Positions 45,377 through 58,527 are shown, counted from the stretch's first letter. The stretch is DNA of 64,000 bases from Chaetorhynchus papuensis (GCA_013396525.1 VWYX01000921.1:92857-156856); one strand, 5' to 3'. The notes: generated by a model from the sequence alone, not told the origin. Made by a program: numbers and translations.

Positions 45377-45629
45377 GGAAGGATGTGGATTTCATGTACC
45401 CACACTCCACAGGGGCCCACTGCCCCCTCACAGGAACAAGCAGCTGAGGAGCTCCAGGGCAAAGAGCAGGTTGGGTATTAGGGGAAGAGAAGGAGCAGGT
45501 ACCTAAAGCACCTCTAAGAAGAGCATGAATATCACTAATGACTCAAGGAGATATGAGAATCAGGAATGACATCTCTTTCTCCATCTGACCCAGGAACACA
45601 GTCCTGGTTGCTTTTTCTTCCCAGCTTCC

Positions 45630-45664
45630 CCTCTCTCACTCTCTCTCTCTCTCTATCTCTCTCA
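45630..45664. repeat. (CT)n microsatellite
   Basis: Imperfect CT dinucleotide tract with single interruptions (CACT, CTAT) over about 35 bases. Confidence 0.95.
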
Positions 45665-46194
45665 TGCCGAGTTACATCTTGGGGAGCATCAAAAGCAACA
45701 TTCCAGACCCTGTCCTGGCTATACTACAGTTTTTGGGAAAGACCAAGGCAGTGGAAAATAGAGGCCAGCACTGCTCCTTGCTGGCTGCCGAGACCCCTGG
45801 CAATGCCAGACCCAGCCTGGGCTCCTTTCAGGCTGTGAGCAGAAACACCACGGGCACCGAGCGCCCTTCCACCGCCTCTGCTTCCCTTCACTCAGCCTCG
45901 GGCAGCTGCCCCCTGCCAGCACCCATCCTGCTGGAGAGAAAATAGGGAAAAGCCTGGAGATAGCATGGAAAGCTCACACCTGCACAGACTGCACTCCCAG
46001 CACAAGGTGCAACCCCACGCTGACTGCATCCCCCAGCCAGAGCTGATACAACAACAGGGATTTTGTGGATGTAGGTCAGTTTGTTGACCATATATAGCAT
46101 AACCCACCACAGCTGACTGAGAGCATTTTAATTACTTCGGGTTTGTTTCTGTAAAAATAGAAGAAATCTGTAGTTTAATCTTTGATTCTCTCAG

Positions 46195-46209
46195 AAAAAA
46201 AAAAAAAAA
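46195..46209. repeat. A15 homopolymer
   Basis: Fifteen consecutive A, not preceded by recognisable retroposed sequence. A simple repeat. Confidence 0.9.
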
Positions 46210-46327
46210 TGAGCTTGCTTCATTGTGCCTCTCCAGCCCTTCACAGTTCATTGTTTGCAATGTGTGCAAAATAATTTAATGTTACCTTGCTCAGAGGAAA
46301 TCTTGTTTTCAGGTCTGAATTTCTTTC

Positions 46328-46344
46328 TTTGTTTTGTTTTGTTT
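46328..46344. repeat. (TTTTG)n short tandem repeat
   Basis: Three units of TTTTG/GTTTT followed by CAG. The pyrimidine-rich run looks like a splice acceptor, but the following sequence shows no protein-like frame. Confidence 0.8.
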
Positions 46345-47616
46345 CAGAAAGCTTCCCTCTCCCATCAGTTCAGGAATGCTGTCTTGGCAATAATCTCTCC
46401 TGCATCTCCTTATCACAGATGCTGTTCAGACACTTCCCCCATTTTGGTCCCCAAACTACCTGTGGAGAGCTGAGTTCTGCAAGATTTTTCCCTTTCCCTT
46501 TGTCCACAAAAAAACCACCCAAGCTGCAGGTCAGGTAAAACTTTATCCAGCTTCACTTTTCCTGGATGTCAGAGTGACCTGGGAGGTCTGGCCTGCTTTG
46601 CTATTCGTAAGAGAACCCCTTTTCTGTACCTTTCACCTTCTCCAGATGCTTTGACTTTCACTTGCTCTGAGCTGCTGTGACTGTGCTCGTTTATTTCCTG
46701 AATAAAATTCTCTGTTTCTGCTCTGCAAGAAAAGCAGCAGCATTAAATGGTCACCAGAGAAATGCAGCTGCATTTGTCATGACTTGTAGGGGAGCTTCTT
46801 CCCTGCAGGTCCTTCAGCAGGAGAGGGAAGGGATCAGGGGTCATTCATCCTCAGCTGTTGGCATAGCATTGGCTGGAAGGACAGGGCTGAAACTCTGAAT
46901 TTTTTTCATGTTTCCTCTCCCTCATTTTTGACTGACAAGTGGCACGCAGTGACAAAGGTTCACACTGCTCTTTGGGGAGAAGTGGTTTTTGTTTCCTTGG
47001 AGACATGAGGTTTTCTGCATCAAAGACATCTCAGCTGAAGTTCATGAAAATCCCCTCTAGGAGAGGGTAAGATCTGGGTCTTGTGGTCCTTGAAAATCCC
47101 AGACCACACCAGACAGCAGCCACAGGAGTGGTCTAAGGGAAGGCACAAGGCCGTGAGGATGATGATCCCATCTTTCCATGCAGCAAGAGCACAGAATTAA
47201 TGGGAGCAGCCTGAAGTCCTCACACAATAGAAAGGCTTCCCAGAGATGATCTCTGCTGGGGCAAAAGCCCAGTGCAGATTCTGTAGTTCATGGCAGTGCA
47301 GAGGTCAATTGGGGTCCTGCAGCACACAGGGCAGGGCTGCCAAGGACCAGGATCTGGGCAAGCTGGAGTCATTCTGGATAACCTTTGCTGGTGGATGGCC
47401 CATGCCCAGCTCAGCTCGAGGTGGGGCAGGGAGCCAGAGGGTTGTGTCTGTGAGTCTCAGCTGTCATGAGCTCATGGTTTACGGGAGGCAGGCTCCAGGT
47501 AGGGCTGCTGTGCCAGGCTGAGGGGTGCAGCAGGGTCCCACTCCAGGAAAGCTCTGCAAAGTTGAAGGTCATTTGCCAATCCTGTGCCAGGATACTTGGA
47601 TTATCGTCATTTTTAG

Positions 47617-47630
47617 AAAAAAAAAAAAAA
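47617..47630. repeat. A14 homopolymer
   Basis: Fourteen consecutive A. No poly(A) signal or retroposed cDNA is evident upstream, so it is treated as a simple repeat. Confidence 0.9.
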
Positions 47631-50600
47631 TCCAACTATATATCTGGAAAGGGACCAGAAATACCAGAAAGCATAACTTTTGCCCTCCTTTCCAAGGAGG
47701 AGAAGCAGTGGCAGCCCACAGTCGCTGCTGCACCTGGTAACTCCTCAGGAGCACAAAACCCCCCCCAGCCCATCTCATGCTGGGGGCTAAGGGCTGCCAA
47801 AAGCTCAATCAGAGCAAGACCATCAGAGGCCTTGGCAGAGCTCAGGCTCCTGTGCCTGGAGCAGCCCGGAGGACACAGCTGTCCTGCAAGCAGACACACT
47901 CTGGAAGCCGTGGGATACCCTGGCAGCCGACCAGTCACTAGTACATCCAAATAATGTCTGGGCTTCCTTGTAAATTCACAAAAAACTGGTGCATTTCCAT
48001 GAAACATTTTGATGTCTATGAATCAGCGTTTTCCAATAAAACGTTTCATCAGAAAATTCCCAGCGAGATCCAGGCCTGATAAGGCCCAGAGCGTTGGCTG
48101 CAGTCCAGGCCGGCCTCAGCCATGGGGCAGTTGTGGAGAGTGATCTCTCCGGGCGATGACGATTCCTCCTGACCTTTCCTGCAGTGTGACTGTGTGGCCT
48201 GGGCATCTGAAATGTTATTTATAGGCAGCAGCAGCAGCAAGTGCTGTGGAGACAGTCTCCAGCAGGCCCTCGAGGCCGGGACATGCAAGGGCTGCTGGAA
48301 AGGAGCTTTTCCAGTGGAAAAGCCACTTTACAGAAACATGAATAGAAATAAACTCCCTCCTGGAGATAAATCATTGCTGCTGGGGGCTTGGTTCTGTGCA
48401 TGTGCTTCCTTCCACACGACCTGGGGACGCTGCTGGCTGTGTGAAACCGCTGTGAGCACTGGGGTGATCTCCTCCTCTCGTTCCCCTCCTGGGGCTGCTG
48501 CCAGAGGAAGATTTGTCACAGCACAGGGAGGCTCTGGTTTCACTGAATGCCTCCAGCCCTGTGCAAATGCAGTTTCCTACCTCTCAAACGACAGGAATTG
48601 CTGGGGACAGGCTGCTGGTACATGACTGTAGGGTCCATATCGCAGAGGAGTGGAGAACTTTGTCTTCACCTGGAGTAGTGAAATGAAATAACTCCCTCTC
48701 AGAGCCATCTGCACAGGTTTTCTTGGAGTTTCCTGAAGCTTCTGAGCTCTCTAAGGCCTATTGTCTGTATTGGTCCAATGTGAAGGGGGATGCTGCAGAG
48801 CTGAGGACAAAATGGGCAATGTCAGGACACTCAGTTGCTCCAATTTGCTCCAGAAAAGATAAAACAGCCCAAATCAGTTTTTCCTCAACAAAACATTCCA
48901 ATTTCCATTCCATTGAGAAGTTAGGGCTGGCATTCCCAGAGCTGCCATTTAAAAAACCTGCCACATTCTGAAGAAGTAATTTTCTGCTTCTGACCCTGCT
49001 TCTTTTCTTGTAAAATGAGGTTATTTCAATGTCCCTGTTGCTCCTAGTTCTAGACTCTTGGAGATGGGTTTCTCTCCTTGTGTACAATAAAGCAAACAAA
49101 ATAAAAAAAAAAGAGATCAAGGTGTAGTGCATCAACTTGTGGGAACTTTAGGATCCATAAGTTATCATATTCTTATGCAAAGTTGCATTTCAGGTTTCAT
49201 CGGAATACAGAACTGCTTTAAGGCTGTGTGTAAAAACATGTCAGAAAATAATAGGAAGGGATTAGATGTCCTTCAAAGAGAATTCTGCTTATTAACAAAC
49301 AGGGAACAAATCCTTTATTTCATGTTGGAATGTCAGGGACAGTGCAGAGACAGGTTTATGTCTGTGGCTTGATGCACTGCTATAACAATATCTATAATAA
49401 TGGGTTTGCTCCACAGAGACTTTTGCTTGAGTGTGTGCACTCTGAGTCCCTTTGGTAAAGAGAAATGTTTATTCTGACAGCACACCTTGTGTTTCCAAGA
49501 TGGACTGATTGGGGTTTTCATTCAGCAGTGGAGACTTGTGGGACATTATTAGCATAAGCAGTACAAATAGACTTTCATTCTTTAAGTTGTACTTCTGCTC
49601 ATGTAAATCAGCAGTAAGACTTGTAAACCAACCTTGTTACAATATTTTTTTTGGTCTCATATCTAGAAGCCACTTTAAAATGCACTGTTGTTGCAACAGT
49701 GCCTACTGACAGAGGTCTTAGAGAAAGTCAAGAATAAAATGGTAGAAGTAGTTTGAAAATTATCTCCTATTCCTCAAGTATTTACTCCAAGCACTGAGCA
49801 AAATCTTCCAAGGGAGCAAGAGTACACCGAACAGAGACGGCTGGTGCAATGACTCTTTGGCTTTTTTATTATCCCTAATATTTCTGCTGCTGTTTCTTGC
49901 TCTCCTCCTTCTTCCCAGCATTTGTTCTTTGTGAAGGAACAATAACTCTAATAACTCACATTCAAGTTCATAGGCTCAGTAATTCCAGAAGCATCACCCT
50001 CTGCAGTGTTCTCCTTCCACCCCACTAGAGTCAGAGATGGGCCCTGGCTATCTGATTCTAGCACAACAAAACAAATATGCTGGCCCAATGGTCTTCTGAC
50101 CATATATAGGCTGAAACAGCCTTTTGGAAGATATGGTTGATATCTGTGATCATCACAGGGCAATTAGGAGCCATTATGGAAACAACCATCTTACCAGTAA
50201 TTTATTGGGCAGCCTCAAACTATTTCTTTGGGTGGGGAGGGTGTCATCTTCAAGAACACCTCCTGCTCGGGAGAGGCCATGAATTAATTTTTATGGAGGA
50301 TCTGATGGGGACAGTGCAGAGCTCAGAGCATGAACCTGAGCACAGAGTTACGTCTTGGAAATGCAATGTCCCAGGGGAAAGCAGGCAGGAGAGATTCAGC
50401 TTTGATATGGTTCTTGTGGCAGCTGCTTTCTGAGAGTTCCCTGACAGAGTAACCTCTGCTTTCCAGTTGCCTCCCGAGAGCTACTTTTCTGCTGTGCAAG
50501 AAACAAACAGCATTGCCAAATGCAGTGCCCCACTTTGCAACAGGAGGGACAGACAGGATGTGCCCAGGATGCCAGAGCTGCTGCACTGTGGTGTGTGAGG

Positions 50601-50760
50601 TGGCTGAGGAGAGCTCAGCTCCAGGCTCCCGATGCCTTTATCAACAGAGAAGCTGCCTTGCCTTTAGAGCCAAACCATGGCCAAAGGGGTTACTGGGCAG
50701 GCCCAGTGTGTTTCAGTGGCACAGTGACACGGACCACTGCAGACCATCCTTTGCATCCAC

Positions 50761-50972
50761 CACAGAACCAGAGGATCACACGCTGGGTTGGGTTGGAAGG
50801 AACCTTTAAGCTCATCTCGTTTTACCCCCCTGCCATGGGCAGAGACACCTTTCACCATCCCAGGCTGCTCCAAGCCCCGTCCAACCTGGCCTTGGACACT
50901 TCCAGGGATCCGGGGGCAGCCACAGCTTCTCTGTGCCAGGACCTCCCCACCCTCACAGGGAAGAATTATACC
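50761..50972 (-). mobile_element. CR1 LINE 3' fragment
   Basis: The complement of the CR1 3' end: 'gggttgggttggaaggaacc', 'ccccctgccatgggcag', 'catcccaggctgctccaag', 'gtccaacctggccttggac', 'acttccagggatcc' and 'ccctcacagggaagaatta'. About 210 bases, with the tail at the left end degraded. Confidence 0.93.
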
Positions 50973-52559
50973 AGTCCAGTTCTGTTGGATTTGTCAGGAT
51001 CTTGCTGAGACATGAATTTTTTGCCACGGGTGTAGAGGAAAGAGGCAGAAAGGGAATTTCCAGGCCCAAACAAGCCGTGTTTGATGGTCTCATTGTCATT
51101 TTTTAGTAACTGATGTAAAGCACAGAGCAAAGTGGGCAGCTGATGGTGGCTGCTGGGTGGGAAGGGGCTGGAGGAGAGGTTGGGGGTCAGGTGTGACAGG
51201 AGCAGCGCAGGCAATAAAAGCAAATGCTGAACTGCAGACCTGCCATTTCTTTGTAAATTCATCTGTTGCTAAGAATAACCTGCCTGGACAGTGTCCTACA
51301 GCATGCTCCAACCTAAAGGGCATTTTGGTCTGACAAATGAAAACTAATAGAGTGAAGTTATTACCATATGAACATGTGGATTGAAAACATGTGTTGAGTG
51401 ATTAAAGGCGAAGGCTTGATGACAGGCCCGTCCCGGAGATGGTGCATCTCGGGGAGGAGATTGCTGTTTGGGAAATGCCATATTTTACCATTGAGTTCAT
51501 TAGTATTTGCCATAAGGAAAACAAGAAAGGTTGACTCCAGGAAAAAAAAAACCCTCCCTCTCAGATCCTATCACTGCACACACGATGTTTGCTTTGGAAA
51601 CTCCTCGCCGGGGTTTCTGTCAGTCTGTTGCTCCGCGAATGCTGTCTCATGGACAGTTTAGGATTTCACTCTGCCTGGGCTTGGACGGGGTCCCAGGAGT
51701 GTGCTTGGTGTCAGGAATTCAAGCTGGAAAAAGTGTGCATTCTGGAAGCTCAGGCACTGCAGGCTGTCCCCGCAGTGCCCATGCGCTGGGCAGGTCAGAG
51801 CACACCGGGGAAATCCACCACAGCACTGCAGGGAGACACGGCAGAGCTGACAGGAAGTTGTGGGTTGATACACGTTCATTATAAATCATCTTCTGCTTGT
51901 CTGTTGTCTGTTTACAGTACTCTGTCTTTCCTTAATGTTTTTGAGGTAAGAACAGACCCTGTATTTTAACTCGACAACAATATTTTCAGGTGAAAAAATA
52001 ACCGCACATCCTTGCTATTCGTATTTGTGGACGAGATGTGAACCAGAACTATGGGGCCAAATGACTCACCCCAAACACTGAAAACTGAAGAACAAGAGAA
52101 AAATCAGTTACAATGCAAAAACTTTGCTAAATTTTGTGACAGTAACCAGTGTATCCATGACTGGCTGCGAGGCACCGGAGCAGATTAACATTTGACAGTC
52201 CTTAACAGTCACAGTCCTTGTTGACTTTCCATCAAGATATTGCATCAAGAACTGGTACTTAAAACCAAACTGAACCAAATATTTCAGCCCTCCAAAGCAC
52301 ACCAGTGTCCGGGCAGCACTGCAGAGGATCCTCAGTGCACAGCCTTGGGCACCAGAAGTAGGATCAGAGGAGCCTGCAGAAGCTCTCAGGACATTTCACT
52401 GAGATGAAACAGTCTGCAGGAAACTTCCAGCCAGGATAAATTCTCGGTTCATCACAGATTTCGCCAGATGCTACATTGCTCCCACAGTCCTGCCAGTGCT
52501 GTGTTGTAGGCTGCGTTTCTGCTCTCCCCATCATACTCACATCTCTAGAAATGGTAAAA

Positions 52560-52660
52560 GCTGCTTAAGGAGGACTCATTCAGATGTGTGGGTCTATTAA
52601 TTATGTCTTGTTAAGTGTGTTAATTGCTATTAATCGCTATGGAGTGGGATATCCTGTCTT
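52560..52660. promoter_or_regulatory. TAAT-rich candidate regulatory element
   Basis: CTATTAATTATG (52594-52605) and TTAATTGCTATTAATCGCTA (52620-52639) give at least four ATTA/TAAT cores in about 50 bases, plus an E-box CAGATG at 52581. No repeat similarity. The motifs are seen directly; function is inferred. Confidence 0.35.
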
Positions 52661-52850
52661 TCTTGTCTGTTGAGTCTCATCCCAGTCCTCTCAGCAGTGC
52701 TTTTTTTCAATGGCGTTTAATTGTACAAAGTTTCACAAACCCAAAGACTCGGGAATGTTGATGGGGAGGGTTCGTTTTCAGGCTTGAAGGAAATCCTGTT
52801 TCAATATCTACTTGTCTTAGATTTTTACAGAGATTTAGAGATTAATATTT

Positions 52851-52880
52851 AAAACAAACAAACAAACAAACTTTTTTTTT
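52851..52880. repeat. (AAAC)n microsatellite and T9 run
   Basis: Five AAAC/CAAA units followed directly by nine T. An ordinary simple repeat. Confidence 0.95.
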
Positions 52881-54099
52881 AAACCTACACAATTTCCCTG
52901 ACCTCTGTGGTCTCACCTCAGTGGTTCTACTGACAAAAGGAAAAGGCAGGCAAAGAACTGCTATTGTAAAAATGCCTGTAAATGGAAGAATAAGACCAAG
53001 TTTCATTTTATTTATTTCTGGCAAAGTCAGCTCACAGTGGCTGGAAATCCAGAGAAATTACAAACCTTTCTGCTTCTTGCAGTCACCACTTGGTGGTTTT
53101 TTGGGTAAAACAGCCCATTTAGTTCAATTCCATCTGTTTCCTTTCCCCCTTCCTTGGCAGCACAGTTGACAGCACAACAAGGACACTTCACACGGCTTTT
53201 GATGGCTTTCATCTTTTTCACAGCCCCGTTGATCTCTTGAGATTCCAAGCGTGTTTCTGGCTGTTCCCACTGGGAGAGCCCAGGCAGGTGTGGGCTGGGC
53301 AGGTGCAGGTGTCCTGGGAGAAGGATGTGCCACACCTGGAAGAGCCACAGGAGGATCAGTGTGCATCTCCACGAGCCTGTGTGCCAGGGGCTGGGCACGG
53401 GGACAGTCCTGCAGCACCCGCTGGAGGGTGACTGTCCGTGGTGGCAGCAGGACGTCAGTGCACCGGGGCGTTTCATTCAGAATGTCACAAATGGACATTC
53501 CAGGCTGGTGTTGCTCGTGAGGTGCAGGAGGGCAGCGGTGGAGACACCAAAAGCTGAGAGGTTTCTCAGGTTCGATGAGAGCTCCGCATGCTCTGTGCAG
53601 CAGCACCCTGCAGTACGGGAAGCAAACGTGGGAGCTGTGCTCATGCACCTCCTCTGCGCTCATCTCTCCCGAGAGCCGGCTAAAAAACAACCCACGAAGA
53701 AAAACTGCATGTAGATGGCAGCTGGAGAATCTGGGGCTCCAGGGAATGGTGGGAATGGGGTCAGACACAGCAAAGGGACAGCCAAAAAATTAGAGAGGTC
53801 TCTGCTGCCAAACTTCCCCTGCCCTTTGAGAAAGGGCAGAGGGCACGGGGTGGCTGCAGGGATGAGGGCTGTCCCGGAGGATGCCAGCGTGCCTGCCGGG
53901 GGAGGGGGAATCACCGCATCATTCCCAGAGGGCAGACGTGGCTGGGCCACAGAGCAGGTGGCACTTCCAAGCGGGCAGGGAGTCTGTGCGGGCAGAGATC
54001 AGAGAGGTCCTGCCCGGCAGCCAGTGCAGAGGCAAGGGCAGAGGCTGCTGCTCTCTGGACAGTTACTGGGGCGGGGGAAGTCTCCAAAACAGATCTCAG

Positions 54100-54840
54100 G
54101 TCCGTGTTGGACTCACGTGGCCACGTCCCAAAGCCCGTGCGGCGCCCAGGCTGTGGGACACACCGAGCTGTGCCCCGCTACAGCCCCCAGAGCCGGCCGG
54201 GACCGGGACGGGCTGTGCGAGCAGCCCCGCGCGCTCATCCCGCACCGCAGCAGGATCTCCGATGAGCTGCTTGGAAGCAGCCCCTGGAGCTCGTGTTTCC
54301 TGCCCTGCCAGGCTGCAGAAGGGCTGGCAGATCGCACCTGCAGCCGGCTGCAGCCCAGCTCCTTCCCGAGCCGGTGGCGGGGAAGGGCAGAGCTGCCCCC
54401 GGCAGCGGCTGCCCGCACACGCACCCGGACATGGCTCGACATGTACCGCTCCCTTTCTGCCCTTCTGTGCTGGAATATATAACACCGGTCTCTGTCTCAT
54501 GGTATTAATAACCCCCGGGATGTCTTTGTTTAAAGTATTCCATTGGGAAGTGCTATTTTAAGGCTCCATTGAGTCAGGCGGAATGTGAAACCTCCTCCTG
54601 CCGGACACTTCGCACTCGGTGCTTATCTGCGTGCGCGCTGGTATTTTGTCTAATACAACGCGGAGATTAGCTCCCCTCGCGATTTGACTTTCACAATTTA
54701 CATTTCGTGTGTTGGAGCAGCCACAACAGTCTGCACGAGATCGTGTCCATATGTTCCCGGAACACAGAACACGCCGCCGAGCAGTTGTTGAGTGTTGCGG
54801 TGCCCTGGGTGGCACCGGGGGTCGGGTCCTGCGAGGTGCT
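54100..54840. promoter_or_regulatory. CpG island, possible promoter
   Basis: About 55-60 CpG dinucleotides occur in roughly 740 bases, against about one per 100 bases nearby. Dense parts are 54110-54440 (about 30) and 54490-54835 (about 26). A TATA-like TATATAA is at 54476-54482. Unmethylated promoters or developmental regulatory islands keep CpGs in this way. Long overlapping open frames across it (for example plus 53715-54482) are expected from GC-rich sequence and show no domain. Direction of any transcription cannot be told. Confidence 0.6.
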
Positions 54841-57800
54841 TGCTGGGCAGATCCCAGACCTGGCAAGCTGGGCCTGGAGCCATCAAGAAAGTTCCTTTTG
54901 CTAACAATTCATCAAGTAGCCATAGTTTGAGATAACACTCATCTGACTTCCTGCATATTCAGAAAGTATTTCTGGTTTTTGAAGTGCCTCTAAGTTAAAC
55001 TCTCTTCCCTGCTGGCTGAATTGCTGGGGGAGGGGTCCTGGTGTCCACACTCCTGGACTGGACAGGATCCAGGGTGCAGCCACCAGCCCATCACATCTGG
55101 ACACTCAACCTCAGCCACACAGAAAGTGCTTTTATTTACTTTTTTAAAACCTGTGTTGTTTTAGTGTGGTTGTGGACTGAAGCTCCCTTCAGAAACAGGA
55201 AGGGAAGCAGGGAAGGTAGTTCCTTCGGATAATAAAAAGCGTAAAAGCCATTGCTGAAAAAGAAATACTTTTGCTAAGGTTGCAACAGAAGCCGAGAATA
55301 AAAAAATCTGTCAAAAAAATGGTCCAGGGTGTGGGTTTTATAGATCAAACCTTCATGAGATGCAACAAGGGGAGGAGAGGTGGACTCTCAGAGTAAGTGC
55401 TGTTGGAACTGTGAAATTGTTTGCATAACATGAACATAAAGAATCTGGGTGTTGCTGATGAGAAGGAAGGGCAAAATACAGAAGTGCTGCACAAAAAAAA
55501 CCCTCAGAAATTCATGATTATAGGAATAGCACAGATGTTTTAATTCCTTGCTCTGGCTCTGCAGGGAGTGTAGCACTAGTGTAGCATGGCCATGGCCAAG
55601 ACTAACGAGGACATGGGAAGTTCCAGCACTCATGAGTCTTGCAGAGAAGCTTTTTTCTCAGCCCAGTTCTCCAGAGTGGCCACCCTGCCCCTTTTTTTTC
55701 TCCTCGTGGGATAGAACTGAGTCAGACACTGGATCTGAGGAGCTAATCAAGGCTACATGGGAGCAGAGAGGTTCCTCTTCCTTTGTGTTTGTCTGTCCTC
55801 TGCCTCAGCCACCTGCCACTCTTGTAGGGGATAATGGATTGGAATTGTCCCCAGCTCCTACTCCTCCAGTCAGTACCTGGGACAATCCCTTTTCTCTTCT
55901 TGAAATCCCAGGCCTGCTGAGGGAATACACTGAGGGAATCGAGTGAATGGTTTCTCCAGTGTTCTTCAGCCCTGGAGAAGATGAGGGAAACTCTGGGGAG
56001 ATGAAGAACCTCTTTGGAGCAGACTTGATCTGCTGTGGTCCTTGAGATGGTGGGATCTAGGCGTGGGGATGTCCTGGCTGGTAGGTTCATGGGAGCAATG
56101 CCAAATACTTGAGGCCCAGAGAAAAGAGTCCTGAAGAGTCCCACTGTGAGGCAGAGGAACCAGAACAGATGGCAGGGGACTGGGCTAAACCAGATGTGCA
56201 ACACTGGCTCCTTGCTCTCCTTGTTTCGTGATGGTGGCCTCAGGCTGCTGACTCCTCACTTCGGCTTCAGCAGGCTGGGATACCATGGCTGGCTGATTCT
56301 TTTTTGGATGAGACCGTGGCAGGGGATTGTTCCACTAGTTCCAGGCCTCCAGAAAGTTTGAGAAGGAGACATCAGTCCAGGCAAGGCTTCCCTGGATTGC
56401 TCTCTAAAACCCTGACACATTTTTTAACTTACACAAGCTATGTTCATCTGATGGTGGGGTGTTCCCATGATGCTCTCTCTCACAACAAGTTTGCTTGAAG
56501 AGAAGCAGAAAACGTGCCCAAGATAAAAATAAGGGCTCCCACCTACAATCTATGCCTCCAGGCCTGAGAGCAGCACTTGGAAGACATCCCTGTCCTTTCT
56601 CCAGGGTCCATGGGGTGTGCAGGGGTCTGTCCTCCCTGGCAGCAGCGCAGGGGTCCTGTGGAGCTGCTCCAGCAGCAGAGCAGCGACTGTGTAGCTGTGC
56701 AGGGAGCTCCCCCCTGCAGGGAAAACAAACCCCTTTTGGAGAGGAGACACTTGCTGGGCACAGGGCTCAGCACTGCGTGTTACCCCTGGATATCAACAAA
56801 ACATGGTCCTGCTTTCTACCCTTTGCAACCTCGCTTATAAATACCAGGATCTCTGCTTTACCCGCAACTCAGAAGAACAAAGTTGATTTATTTTTGTTCT
56901 TTCAACTGTGGCTAATAATAAAGTGTGAACCCTGCACAAAGCTGAGCTCTGTGCTGGGGCTCTGTTGTCATGAGACCGGTGACTCCAAATACAGGGAGAT
57001 GGGAACACACCGAAGGTGTTGCCGAGGCATTTTCTGCACTGCAAGGGTCAGCATGGGGCAGGGAGCAGCTTTGTTTAGAGACTCTGGGCTCCTTTGGCAG
57101 GTGGCAGCTGGTACCTCCTTCTCTATGTGGCACAGGGAGTTCAAAATGATTTACAAGCCAGAAACAACAGCATGCCTGGGACACTTTTGTAGCCCATTTT
57201 TTTCCTTCTAAATCATTTTCAAGTATTCTTCTGTAGAAGCTGGAGCCCTGCTGAGGTGCACTGGCTCAGCCCTGCATTTCTCCCGTTTATGGAACCCCAC
57301 ACACAGGCAGTAAATGCCTCCAATCATTGGCCCTATATTTCCCTTGCCATCACTGGGCTGCCTTTGCAAAGGTCCAATCCTTGCTTCTGGCCTGGCAGCC
57401 TTTACTCAATCACAGGGCTTCACATCCTGCCCCTCAGGCATCACATACTCCCTGCAAACAAGAACTTTCAGTTCTTGCCTGGAAGCTCCTTAACTCTGAC
57501 TCTGCTGGAAAACTCAGCGAGATGGGGAGGACTGCATTAAAACAAGGTAAAAAACAACCAAATCCTCCTAGGCATGACATGGAAGGAAAATTAATATTTA
57601 AAATACATGTATGATGTAATGGGACTTAAAATAGTCCGTATCCTGGAAAAAAGAGATTAACTGCTTAAGGCAAACTAATGAAAAGGTCACTTGGACAATA
57701 CTTGCAAAGCACTCCCTGTACTGCATCACGGACTTATCGGTTCTGTTTGACAGGGAGTCACACATGATCCCAAGCACTTATCTCTGTTTTATACTTTATG

Positions 57801-58527
57801 AAAAATTGATTGACTCCTTTTGCCCAAGAATTTGTGTTAAATAAGAAATAAAACATTGTTTATGGGCAACTTTCTCTTCCCATAGTCAGCAGGGGCCCGT
57901 TTTATAAGAACAGGACATCAAATCTTAATGCTGCAAAGTACCTGCATATTTGACATGGCAAAGGGAACTCTTCTGTTATTATCTCAGCTGGATCAGTTCC
58001 TAAAGCTAAACAGAAACAGCAGCGAACATTTTCCATTCTTTCTGCCCTTAAGCAGCTTCCCTCACCCTCTGGCACAGACCACATCCTGTCTGGGCAGTGC
58101 CAGTCCTCCCAGAACGCCGCTGAGAGGGGTGGAGGTGTCCTTCCCCTGCCACCCCGGCGTGGTGCTGGCAGCACCGGCATGTCTGAGCTCCTGTCTGCCA
58201 GGCTGTGGGTGCAGCACACTGCCCGGGGGTGTTTTGCTGCCCACTGACTTCCTTGTAGCAGCAAACCCTCTGCCCATCAGATGTGCCCTGGTTAAGGAAC
58301 TGCAGCCATGCCCAGCGTGATGAGAGAACGCTGTGCTGGATGTACAGCATTGCCGCTGGATTTGGAAGCTGGGGAGGGATCACAGACTTAAAACGTTCAT
58401 GACAGCTCCCTCAGCTGCATTGCTGGAGGTGAAGGCCACAGCCTAGGGAGGTGTTCTAGGAGTGTCCAACTCCTCTCGGGAATGGGAGACTGCATAAGAA
58501 ATGCCAAGGGCTGCTGATGGTGGAAGT
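54841..58527. other. Unique non-coding sequence
   Basis: No exon supported. AT-rich patches at 55120-55330 and 55480-55540. The plus frame 56495-57211 is open for 238 codons but lacks splice signals and domain features. The block 57540-57890 looks preserved (next entry). Confidence 0.5.
57540..57890. promoter_or_regulatory. AT-rich candidate conserved element
   Basis: Contains GAAAATTAATATTTAAAATAC, GAGATTAACTGC, AACTAATGAAAAGG, CACTTATCTCTG, AAAATTGATTGACTCC and ACATTGTTTATGGGC. Isolated CpGs persist. No repeat similarity and no open frame. Regulatory role inferred from composition. Confidence 0.28.

Larger units (their letters stand above)
45377..50760. other. Unique non-coding sequence
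   Basis: No exon supported. Simple repeats at 45630-45664, 46328-46344, 46195-46209 and 47617-47630 interrupt it. AT-rich patches at 46100-46350 and 49090-49960 alternate with GC-rich sequence. 48000-48080 keeps several words typical of preserved elements ('tttccaataaaacg', 'tttcatcag'). Confidence 0.55.
50973..54099. other. Unique non-coding sequence with AT-rich islands
   Basis: No exon supported. Candidate regulatory blocks lie at 51380-51540 and 52560-52760. An (AAAC)n repeat with a T9 run is at 52851-52880. The minus frame 53768-53124 (214 codons) is open, but opposing plus frames in the same stretch are open too. Confidence 0.5.

Noticed and set aside
46690..46735. AATAAA followed by a CTCTG-rich tail as a second LTR end
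   Set aside because: No TATA box, U3-like sequence or terminal GGCATCA-type end surrounds it.
51918..51945. 28-nt stretch between an AG acceptor and a GAG|GTAAGA donor
   Set aside because: Splice signals look good, but the 28 bases shift the frame and give no protein-like codons in support. Most likely chance.
53124..53768. 214-codon minus-strand open frame
   Set aside because: Opposing plus frames are equally open and no splice sites or domain were found.
53715..54561. Two overlapping plus-strand frames of 255 and 226 codons
   Set aside because: They overlap in different frames across a CpG island, where stop codons are scarce. No domain in either.
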